Shown in pieces: positions 1 through 4,733 of a stretch of DNA of 5,908 bases. Source of the stretch: CAWHOW01 sp050013795 (lineage in GTDB: Bacteria > Bacteroidota > Bacteroidia > Bacteroidales > CG2-30-32-10); NCBI GenBank assembly GCA_050013795.1, contig JBEKEO010000197.1, positions 1 to 5,908 on the forward strand. Direction: 5' to 3'. The translations under genes were made by a program, and so were the position numbers. The notes under the pieces are model-generated. The model was not told the DNA's origin. It did not search any database and saw only the letters and a program-made list of their open reading frames with translations. Position 1 is the stretch's first letter; the number at the start of each line of letters is the position of its first letter.

Positions 1-18
1 TTTCGGGAAGCGGGGCAA
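1..18 (-). promoter_or_regulatory. Truncated copy of the array promoter block (-33 side) for a gene left of the window
   Basis: Bases 1-18 match, with one difference, the region 3769-3786 that carries the -33 side of the promoter before the gene at 3736. They also match 1144-1161 before the gene at 1111. The TTG (minus strand) is at 16-18. By alignment with the copy at 3756-3786, the -7 element and an ATG would lie roughly 5-12 and 30 bp beyond the left edge. This is an inference from similarity; the rest of the promoter is not visible. Confidence 0.5.
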
Positions 19-51
19 GTAAATAATAAATCATTTATGATTGCAGATGTA

Positions 52-98
52 AAATGGCAAATGTCAAAATGGAATCCCCACTTTGACATTTTACATTT
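52..98 (-). terminator. Hairpin after the gene at 122-1111, possible terminator or 3' end stabiliser
   Basis: Arms ATGTCAAAATGG (61-72) and CCACTTTGACAT (78-89) enclose a 5-nt loop. The single non-Watson-Crick position is a G-U pair in the minus-strand transcript. The stem continues outward, with a small internal loop, to 52 and 98. It starts about 24 nt after the stop. There is no strong U-tract after it, so it is not a textbook intrinsic terminator and could instead protect the mRNA 3' end. Confidence 0.5.
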
Positions 99-121
99 GC
101 TATCTTCAATTTGATATTCTT

Positions 122-1111
122 CTACTCTTTAATAAATTTCTTAACCGCTACCCCTTTTTCGGTTTTAATTTCTACGAAATACATTCCTGAAGGGAAAGAG
201 GAAACATTAATGGTCATTGGGTCATTAGTCATTGGTGAAACCCCTGATAACGAATGACCAGTGACCAATGACTGATACACTTTTTCTCCAAGCATATTAT
301 ATATATCAATACTGATTACTGTTGACTGATTACCGATCACCTGTATTTCGGAAGTGGCGGGGTTGGGGAAAACCGAAACATTTTCTCTGATGTTGTTTCC
401 TTTAATACCACCAACACAATCCTGGGGCCAGACCGCAGAGGTCACAATATCATCTATCATCCAGCCTTCTTTGTTCTTTATACTGGCATCGGAAATAAAT
501 GTAAATTTTATCATCAGGCTGTCAGGCATAGCTATAATGGTGTCTTTTTTAGTAATAGCATACCAAAACCAGCAAACACTTGATTGAATCCATCCATCGG
601 ATTTTCCGGAGGTGATCAATTTATGAGCTGTGGAACTTCCATTGCTTGCATGGTAATCATATTGCCATTGAATAGTGGTATATCTAGGAGGAACCCCAAA
701 AGTATCTTTTAGCAGCACCCATGATTTGCCTCCATCATAAGATGCGTCAATAATACCCTTATCACCCGTTGAATCCATATCGTATTTATGCCAAAACTCC
801 ATGCAGGTTTGGCAGGTTTGCGTGTAAAGATTCCGTATAATATAAATAAACGAAGAAGTATCGTTTGGCGTATAATCATTTATAGTATCGGTGAGAATTG
901 CTTTAGTTCCCGAATGAGCGCTGTTGAAAAAAGTTTTCTGTGGTTTACCTATCTGCCATAGGTTGCCGCCTGTAGTGTCAATTACAATTTCTGATGCATG
1001 CTTTTCAAAAGAAACAGTATCATAATAAAATTGCTGCGCTTTTGCGGTGCCTATCAGCAAGCAGGCATTCATAATGAATGCAAGAAAAGTAATAAGCAGG
1101 ATTTTTTTCAT
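122..1111 (-). CDS. T9SS-exported jelly-roll-like protein with C-terminal sorting domain (paralogue of 2843-3736)
   Basis: The 329-residue protein starts with a basic n-region (MKKILL), a hydrophobic stretch and a plausible signal peptidase I site after AKA at residue 25. The body (about 28-235) contains WQIGKP at 52-57, NSAHS at 63-67, an Asp-box-like S-Y-D-G-G-K-S-W at 124-131 and GWMIDDI at 216-222. These are typical of beta-sandwich (MAM or jelly-roll-like) modules in exported Bacteroidota proteins. Residues 245-329 form a type A T9SS sorting domain: VFPNP, IYNMLGEKVY, FPSGMYFVEI and a basic end (KKFIKE). It should cross the inner membrane by Sec and the outer membrane by T9SS, then be surface-attached or released. 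The paralogue at 2843-3736 shares both ends and the body motifs but lacks this protein's CxxC (100-103). The sorting-domain loop 281-300 is longer than in the paralogue. A promoter-like block lies 20-50 bp upstream and no Shine-Dalgarno is seen. The biological role is unknown; a lipobox at Cys17 seems unlikely. Confidence 0.88.
   Translation of the reverse strand: MKKILLITFLAFIMNACLLIGTAKAQQFYYDTVSFEKHASEIVIDTTGGNLWQIGKPQKTFFNSAHSGTKAILTDTINDYTPNDTSSFIYIIRNLYTQTCQTCMEFWHKYDMDSTGDKGIIDASYDGGKSWVLLKDTFGVPPRYTTIQWQYDYHASNGSSTAHKLITSGKSDGWIQSSVCWFWYAITKKDTIIAMPDSLMIKFTFISDASIKNKEGWMIDDIVTSAVWPQDCVGGIKGNNIRENVSVFPNPATSEIQVIGNQSTVISIDIYNMLGEKVYQSLVTGHSLSGVSPMTNDPMTINVSSFPSGMYFVEIKTEKGVAVKKFIKE
211..273. 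repeat. Inverted and direct GTCATTGG repeats inside a coding loop
   Basis: AGTCATTGGT (227-236) is a perfect inverted partner of ACCAATGACT (264-273), and TGGTCATT (211-218) of AATGACCA (253-260). GTCATT words also recur directly at 213, 221 and 229. The segment encodes the loop at about residues 281-300 of the sorting domain, where the paralogue is about seven residues shorter. It keeps the reading frame. Confidence 0.7.
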
Positions 1112-1130
1112 GGCAATGAAATTAACAGCA

Positions 1131-1161
1131 CTAAATTAAACAATTTCAGGAAACGGGGCAA
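1131..1161 (-). promoter_or_regulatory. Bacteroidota-type promoter for the gene at 122-1111
   Basis: On the minus strand, TTG (1159-1161) is followed by a 20-bp spacer and TAATTTAG (1131-1138). This is one base from the Bacteroidota -7 consensus TANNTTTG with the usual -33 TTG and normal spacing. The predicted start site gives a short leader of about 15 nt before the ATG. The block is nearly identical to that upstream of the paralogue at 3736, which supports function, although recent duplication would also explain it. Confidence 0.6.
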
Positions 1162-1264
1162 GTAAATAATAAATCATTTATGATTGCGGATGTAAAATAG
1201 CAAATGTCAAAATGCAATCCACACTTTGACATTTTACATTTGCTATCTTCAATTTGATATTCTT
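1144..1264 (-). repeat. Intergenic repeat, copy 2, between the propeller gene and the gene at 1111
   Basis: This is the second near-identical copy of the module at 1-121, with about eight scattered substitutions. It lies between two genes whose coding bodies are unrelated, so the repeated unit is the intergenic DNA itself. It supplies both the 3' hairpin of the propeller gene and the promoter side of the next gene. Confidence 0.88.
1195..1241 (-). terminator. Hairpin after the propeller gene, possible terminator or 3' end stabiliser
   Basis: Arms 1204-1214 and 1222-1232 pair with one G-U in the minus-strand transcript around a 7-nt loop. An outer extension to 1195/1241 is interrupted by a 2-nt internal loop, and the substitution at 1199 keeps a U-G pair. 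It is the counterpart of the hairpin at 52-98 and lies about 23 nt after the stop codon. No U-tract follows. Confidence 0.5.
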
Positions 1265-2494
1265 CTATTCTTTCTCAACCCTCTTAACCATAACCCCTTT
1301 ATCGGTCTTAACTTCTACCATGTAAACGCCATTTGGTCTGCCGGAGAGGTTTATTTCGTTTGTTGCCTGAGGTTGGCTGTTTGTTGCGGAGTATACTTTT
1401 TCGCCCAGTACATTATATATATCAATACCTGAAACCTGGGTATTGGGACTTGATACCTGGAATTTCCCAATCGTTGGGTTAGGATACACATCAATGTTTA
1501 CCGATGATATGCTTAGCTGGTCAATACCATCAGTATGTGCTGAAATAAAATTACCGAAAGCAACCGGATTAGCGCCAACCGTCAGGGTACCCGAAACGGT
1601 ATTGCTGGAGGTATTTATTTCTTTTACAGTACCAGCTCCGTCGTCGGCAACAAACAGCTTGCTACCGTCGGGACTGATGGATATACCCCAGGGATAAGTG
1701 CCAACCATGTATATGGTGGCCGAAACAGCATTTGTGGCGGTGTTTATAACGCTTACCGAGTTGTCATAAAAATTGGTAACATAAACCTTTTTCCCGTCGG
1801 GACTTATTGTTATTCCATAAGGATTAGTACCAACATGTATTGTACTGGTAACAGTATTGGTGCATGTGCTTATTACGCTCACCGTGCCGGGTACTGTATT
1901 GGTAACATATACGTATCTCCCGTCGGGGCTAACACAGATACCCATAGGTGTTGTCCCAACAGGGATGGTGGCCGAAACAGCATTGGTGGAAGTGCTTATT
2001 ACGCTTACTGTATTGTCGCCTTCGTTCACAACATATATACTATTTCCGTCGGGGTTAGCCGTTATACCATAAGGATAACCGCCAACTGCAATAGAAAGGG
2101 AAACAGTATTGGAGAAGCTATTGATCACACTTACGGTATTGCTATTATAATTCGTAACATAGATCAGGCTTCCGTCTGGACTCACCACTATAGCACGGGG
2201 AGAAGCGCCAACCGGAATGGTAGCCGAAACAGTGTTTGAAGCGGTGTTTATTACACTTACCGAATTATCATCAATATTAGAAACATATACTTTGCTCCCG
2301 TCGGAGCTTACAGAAACACCATTCGGACCTTTGCCAACCGTAATAGTGGCATAAACAAAGTTGCCGGGAACACTGATTACAGATACGGTATGGTCGCTTT
2401 CATTGGTTATATACGCTGTTTGCCCTTTGCAGCTTAATACTGAAAAGGAACAACTGAAAGCGAAAAGGGTTGATATAAGTAGGATTTTCTTCAT
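1265..2494 (-). CDS. Seven-bladed YVTN-family beta-propeller protein with T9SS sorting domain
   Basis: The 409-residue protein begins MKKILL, like its neighbours. An in-frame TTG at 2552-2554 would add 20 residues before the signal sequence, but it coincides with the likely -33 promoter element, so the ATG at 2494 is preferred. After the signal peptide, seven repeats run from residue 27 to 318, starting at 27, 69, 111, 153, 195, 237 and 280. Each has the pattern xYVTNxxxNTVSVIxTxxNxVxATIxVGxxPxGIxxSPDG, the YVTN/surface-layer beta-propeller signature. Blade 6 is one residue longer. Residues 333-409 are a type A T9SS sorting domain (VYPNP, IYNVLGEKVY, NGVYMVEV, basic end). The family is usually extracellular and is thought to act in binding or as a scaffold; no catalytic residues can be assigned. 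Cys22 after VLS leaves a weak possibility of a lipoprotein. The body is unrelated to the flanking genes, but the 3' flank is shared with them. Function beyond a propeller scaffold is not determinable. Confidence 0.9.
   Translation of the reverse strand: MKKILLISTLFAFSCSFSVLSCKGQTAYITNESDHTVSVISVPGNFVYATITVGKGPNGVSVSSDGSKVYVSNIDDNSVSVINTASNTVSATIPVGASPRAIVVSPDGSLIYVTNYNSNTVSVINSFSNTVSLSIAVGGYPYGITANPDGNSIYVVNEGDNTVSVISTSTNAVSATIPVGTTPMGICVSPDGRYVYVTNTVPGTVSVISTCTNTVTSTIHVGTNPYGITISPDGKKVYVTNFYDNSVSVINTATNAVSATIYMVGTYPWGISISPDGSKLFVADDGAGTVKEINTSSNTVSGTLTVGANPVAFGNFISAHTDGIDQLSISSVNIDVYPNPTIGKFQVSSPNTQVSGIDIYNVLGEKVYSATNSQPQATNEINLSGRPNGVYMVEVKTDKGVMVKRVEKE
1541..2416 (-). repeat. Seven tandem 126-bp coding repeats (YVTN blades)
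   Basis: Within the propeller gene, seven copies of a unit of about 126 bp (42 codons) run head to tail and encode the blades. The unit lengths are six-fold constant apart from one extra codon in blade 6, and the last is slightly shorter. Repeated words such as TCCCGTCGGG, GTAACATA and GCCGAAACAGCATT recur on the plus strand. This is a protein-domain repeat, not a CRISPR or satellite. Confidence 0.9.
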
Positions 2495-2523
2495 AATATT
2501 CGTTATTTCGTTATTCTCAGGCC

Positions 2524-2554
2524 TAAAATTACGTAATTTAAAAAGCAAAAGCAA
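2524..2554 (-). promoter_or_regulatory. Bacteroidota-type promoter for the beta-propeller gene
   Basis: On the minus strand, TTG (2552-2554) is followed by exactly 20 bp and TAATTTTA (2524-2531). That is seven of eight positions matching TANNTTTG, counting the free positions. The sequence around it differs from the promoter blocks of the flanking genes, so the match is independent of the duplication. It leaves a leader of about 25 nt before the ATG at 2494. The leader contains two close ATAACGAA-like words (ATAACGAAATAACGAA) and no Shine-Dalgarno. Confidence 0.5.
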
Positions 2555-2655
2555 GTTTTATTTGTTAATTTTTTTTACCACCTTCTGTATACCTTATATA
2601 TAAAGGCAAAGAAGGAAATCATTTTCTTAGAAATTCAGGGAAATCGGACTACGTA

Positions 2656-2676
2656 AAAACACTTAGTACTAGTTTT
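2656..2676. repeat. Inverted repeat around TAGTACTA, possible operator
   Basis: AAAAC (2656-2660) and GTTTT (2672-2676) flank the perfect 8-bp palindrome TAGTACTA (2664-2671), offset by three bases on the left side. It lies about 100 bp upstream of the propeller gene's promoter. A regulator-binding site is possible but not shown. Confidence 0.3.
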
Positions 2677-2763
2677 GGGGAATATTTTCTGGATTTATCA
2701 CGAAATAAGAAATCAAGTAAAAATTGTAAACCGACTTCCTGGCATTAACCCCTTTTCTGATAT

Positions 2764-2842
2764 AGCAAATGATAATTATAAATATCAAAACGCAATCCAC
2801 CCTTTAACATTTTATATTTGCTATCTTCAATTTGACATTCTT
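2764..2842 (-). repeat. Intergenic repeat, copy 3 (diverged and partial), downstream of the gene at 2843-3736
   Basis: From AGCAAATG to the TAG stop, this copy aligns with 55-121 and 1199-1264 but has more substitutions, mostly in the hairpin. The 3' tail (GCTATCTTCAATTTGA core) is almost unchanged. The promoter-proximal half (AATCAT palindrome and TTG block) is absent; other sequence occupies 2495-2763. Confidence 0.75.
2782..2810 (-). terminator. Diverged hairpin after the gene at 2843-3736
   Basis: This third copy has arms 2782-2792 and 2800-2810. Compared with the other copies, several pairs have changed, but 2784/2808, 2786/2806 and 2790/2802 can form G-U pairs in the minus-strand transcript. 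Only one position (2791/2801) is a true mismatch. The stem is weaker and there is no U-tract. A role is inferred from position and shared structure only. Confidence 0.35.
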
Positions 2843-3736
2843 CTACTCTTTAATAAACTTCTTAACTGCAACGCCTTTTTCGCTTTTAATTTTCGCGAAA
2901 TACATGCCGGAGGGGAAGGCAGAGATATTAATAGTTATCGGTGATCGGTTGTCAGTAAACGGTAAAGTGTAAATCCTTTCCCCAATCATATTATATATTT
3001 CAATACTGTTTACCGATGACTGATTACCGATTAGCTGTATTTCGGAAGAAGTGGGGTTGGGGAAAATAGTTAAAGGAAAAACATTATCTAATTCTTTTAT
3101 CGATTCCCATATACCGGCTGATATATCATCAATCATCCAACCTTCCTTGTTAGTTTGAATATTATCGCTATGAAAAGTAATTCTATATAATAAATATGTG
3201 CTTGTTACTAATGGTCCTGCATAATTGGTTGAAAAAGTAAAACTATACCACCCATTTGAAGTTCCTGTAAACGGTAAAGTATCATTGTTCTGTGATGAAT
3301 AAATTGTTACTGAATGATTATTCCAAACATTCCAGAAAAATCCATAAGATTGTGCATCTTTTATTATGTTTATCCAGGTAATGCCGTTATCAGGCGATGC
3401 CTCTATAGTGCCATAATCATTTAAAGAATCAGTATTTATCTTATAATTAAATTGTAAACCAAAATTAGTTGTTCCGGTAGTTTGTACTGCCCGTAAAATA
3501 AAGACTGAGTTATTATTAGTTGAATATGGATTTATAGTATCCGTAACAATAGCATTAGGTACAGAGTGTGCGCTGTTAAATAACACCTTATCCGGCTTAC
3601 CCGCCTGCCATATGTTATTGTGGTATGCGGTATCGATTTTAATATATGTAAAAGTTGAAGTATCATCAAAAGATATAATCTGAGCTTTTGCACTTATAAC
3701 AACGGCAAGAAAAGAAAGAAGAAGGATTTTTTTCAT
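2843..3736 (-). CDS. T9SS-exported jelly-roll-like protein with C-terminal sorting domain (paralogue of 122-1111)
   Basis: This 297-residue protein has a short signal peptide (MKKILLLSFLAVVISAKA, cleavage likely after Ala18). The body contains WQAGKP (43-48), NSAHS (54-58), one exact Asp-box S-P-D-N-G-I-T-W (114-121) and GWMIDDI (199-205), matching in order the motifs of the protein at 122-1111. The stretch between Asp box and GWMIDDI is diverged. Residues 222-297 are a type A T9SS sorting domain: IFPNP, GNQSS, IYNMIGERIY, FPSGMYFAKI, KKFIKE end. It contains no cysteine, unlike its paralogue. It is first in the leftward array, with a TTG-N20-TAATTTAG promoter just upstream, so it may also lead any read-through transcript. 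The 350-bp gap to the next gene and that gene's own promoter argue against tight operon coupling. A surface or secreted adhesin-like role is possible from the fold type, but no ligand or activity is shown. Confidence 0.88.
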   Translation of the reverse strand: MKKILLLSFLAVVISAKAQIISFDDTSTFTYIKIDTAYHNNIWQAGKPDKVLFNSAHSVPNAIVTDTINPYSTNNNSVFILRAVQTTGTTNFGLQFNYKINTDSLNDYGTIEASPDNGITWINIIKDAQSYGFFWNVWNNHSVTIYSSQNNDTLPFTGTSNGWYSFTFSTNYAGPLVTSTYLLYRITFHSDNIQTNKEGWMIDDISAGIWESIKELDNVFPLTIFPNPTSSEIQLIGNQSSVNSIEIYNMIGERIYTLPFTDNRSPITINISAFPSGMYFAKIKSEKGVAVKKFIKE

Positions 3737-3755
3737 AGCATTGAATTTAACAGTA

Positions 3756-3786
3756 CTAAATTAAACAATTTCGGGAAGCGAGGCAA
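3756..3786 (-). promoter_or_regulatory. Bacteroidota-type promoter for the gene at 2843-3736
   Basis: On the minus strand, TTG (3784-3786), a 20-bp spacer and TAATTTAG (3756-3763) give the same layout as upstream of the gene at 1111. Six spacer bases or fewer differ between the two blocks, and the leader sequence is also conserved. The predicted leader is about 15 nt. Confidence 0.6.
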
Positions 3787-3816
3787 GGATTATTTTAAAT
3801 AAAAAAGAAATTAGTG

Positions 3817-3880
3817 AACAGTATGCAGTAGGCGGTCAATTAAAAAGTATGCAGCAGCAGGATGCAGGAGCAGGATGCTG
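3817..3880. repeat. GCAG-rich degenerate short-repeat patch
   Basis: GTATGCAG occurs twice (3821-3828 and 3847-3854). CAGCAGGATGCAGGAGCAGGATG then reiterates GCAG and AGGATGC over the rest of the patch. The units are irregular, so this is not a clean microsatellite. It is higher in G+C than the surrounding AT-rich spacer. No function can be assigned. Confidence 0.55.
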
Positions 3881-4112
3881 TCAAAAATTTCTCTGTGAAC
3901 TTTCTGTGGTTATAACAATCTGGAAATTGAGAGTTGGATGTTCAATATTGGAAATAGAAATGTATTGAGAAAAAATCAAATGAATTAAAAAAGCATTACT
4001 GAAAAATAAATAACATTAGACCAATAAAACAATAGAACATTCTAAATAATGAAATCCTTCTCTTTCCTCATATATTCCTGTGGTTTCGAAGAAAAGTTTT
4101 AATACAAAATAC

Positions 4113-4143
4113 TTGAAATCTCCTTTTTATTATATTACATTTG
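4113..4143 (+). promoter_or_regulatory. Bacteroidota-type promoter for the gene at 4193
   Basis: TTG at 4113-4115, a 20-bp AT-rich spacer and TACATTTG at 4136-4143 match the Bacteroidota -33/-7 consensus fully (TANNTTTG). The expected start near 4150 leaves a leader of about 43 nt that is AT-rich with no Shine-Dalgarno, ending in AAAAAACGAA before the ATG. Confidence 0.7.
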
Positions 4144-4192
4144 CATAACTATATTTTAAATAAATAACATTAATTCTATAATAAAAAACGAA

Positions 4193-4606
4193 ATGAGCAG
4201 GAAAGAGAAAGACCAGGTATTCGAAAAGGAAAAGGTTATAAGGATTGTAAAAAGCCTTATTATTCATCGCAACTCAGTTTTAATTGAGAAATATTTGGAA
4301 TCGTATGACAAATTGGTGATTCTTTACGGAGGAGACCAGGTAGAATTACATAAAGACTCCAAGTCCATTACATATCTTGATATTATTGTTCCTTTGTCAA
4401 AAAAGGAATATAAAGAAATGTATCATCTGTTCATGGATGAAATGAAAAAGCGCAAGGCTGCGAAGACATTAGAAAAATTCCATAATCTGGAACTCTCATT
4501 GGGTAAGAATACTGAATGTCCGACTGCTAAGGAGCCTATTCAATATATGGATATTGATATAGAACAAACATTGAATTCCGAGATCGAACAATCTATAAGT
4601 AATTGA
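4193..4606 (+). CDS. Unrecognised small charged cytoplasmic protein
   Basis: I do not recognise this 137-residue protein. It has no signal peptide and no membrane segment, and is rich in Lys and Glu. The N-terminus (about 1-38) looks helical and basic to mixed. Two short hydrophobic, strand-like stretches follow (KLVILYGG at 40-47 and TYLDIIVPL at 60-68). A Lys/Glu-rich helix occupies about 70-98, and the last 40 residues are acidic with little hydrophobic content. There is one cysteine (109) and no tryptophan. The ATG is chosen because it sits about 50 bp after a near-perfect Bacteroidota -7 element and the coding frame is clean to TGA. The codons resemble those of the neighbours. It is the only plus-strand gene here, diverging from the secreted-protein array and converging on recQ, so neither neighbour suggests a shared pathway. 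It is likely a real gene, given its promoter and amino-acid composition, but its function is unknown. Confidence 0.72.
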   Translation: MSRKEKDQVFEKEKVIRIVKSLIIHRNSVLIEKYLESYDKLVILYGGDQVELHKDSKSITYLDIIVPLSKKEYKEMYHLFMDEMKKRKAAKTLEKFHNLELSLGKNTECPTAKEPIQYMDIDIEQTLNSEIEQSISN

Positions 4607-4665
4607 TGCTTGTAAGAACTCAGTAATTTCCTTTCAAACGATATCACATATTAATTTAATTTGCC

Positions 4666-4684
4666 ATAATCAACAATTGATTAT
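4666..4684. terminator. AT-rich palindrome between converging genes, possible bidirectional terminator
   Basis: ATAATCAA (4666-4673), a 3-nt loop and TTGATTAT (4677-4684) form a perfect 8-bp inverted repeat. It lies about 60 bp after the small gene's stop and 50 bp after recQ's stop, where a shared terminator is expected. The stem is weak because it is AT-rich, and no clear U-tract follows on either strand. Confidence 0.35.
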
Positions 4685-4733
4685 AGATCTTGATTTATTT
4701 GAATAGTAAGATATTAAGGAATTGTAAAGAGAT

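Larger units (their letters stand above)
1..121 (-). repeat. Intergenic repeat, copy 1, downstream of the gene at 122-1111
   Basis: This stretch is close to identical with 1144-1264. It runs from the promoter block through an AATCATttATGATT palindrome (29-42) and a hairpin (52-98) to a conserved 35-bp tail ending at the TAG stop. The left end may extend outside the window. It holds no gene. No flanking target-site duplication can be seen, so it is a duplicated intergenic module rather than a demonstrated mobile element. Confidence 0.85.
2495..2842. other. Intergenic region between the propeller gene and the gene at 2843
   Basis: No gene is supported here. From left to right it holds the propeller gene's leader and promoter (2495-2554) and a T-rich run (2558-2578). 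Then come a nested inverted repeat (2581-2615), an inverted repeat around TAGTACTA (2656-2676), about 85 bp with no visible structure, and the diverged third copy of the intergenic repeat (2764-2842). The open frame at 2675-2944 on the plus strand runs into the sorting-domain region of the minus-strand gene and is not a gene. Confidence 0.7.
3737..4192. other. Divergent intergenic region with two promoters and a low-complexity patch
   Basis: No coding region is supported. It holds the leftward promoter at 3756-3786, a patch of short GTATGCAG and GCAG-type repeats (about 3817-3880), and a paired CTCTGTGAAC/TTTCTGTGG motif (3891-3909). Another short near-palindromic stretch follows (TTCAATATTGGAA at 3941-3953), then AT-rich DNA with no visible structure and the rightward promoter at 4113-4143. 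The two promoters are about 330 bp apart, so shared control is not obvious. Confidence 0.65.

Noticed and set aside
1..121. Insertion sequence or MITE
   Set aside because: The module has an internal hairpin but no matched terminal inverted repeats or target duplications that I can see. It also sits at the same position relative to each gene, so tandem duplication explains it better.
1061..1111. Lipoprotein signal at Cys17 of the gene at 122-1111
   Set aside because: The residues before Cys17 (IMNA) do not form a good lipobox, and a normal signal peptidase I site (AKA then QQ) follows. The C-terminal sorting domain fits T9SS export.
1835..2239. Plus-strand open frame of 134 codons
   Set aside because: It lies antisense to the YVTN repeats. 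Its repetitive Tyr/Cys/Asn-rich sequence is a shadow of the 126-bp periodicity, with no start signals or domain.
1541..2416. CRISPR-like or satellite array
   Set aside because: The repeats are contiguous without spacers, in frame, and encode YVTN blades.
2495..2554. Extended start (TTG at 2552-2554) for the propeller gene, adding 20 residues
   Set aside because: The extension would place a charged, non-signal sequence before a good signal peptide. The TTG also falls on the predicted -33 element, and both paralogous neighbours start at MKKIL.
2675..2944. Plus-strand open frame of 89 codons
   Set aside because: It runs through the intergenic repeat into the minus-strand sorting-domain region and resembles the translation of another repeat copy (shared YICYLQFDILL). 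It reflects the repeat, not a gene.
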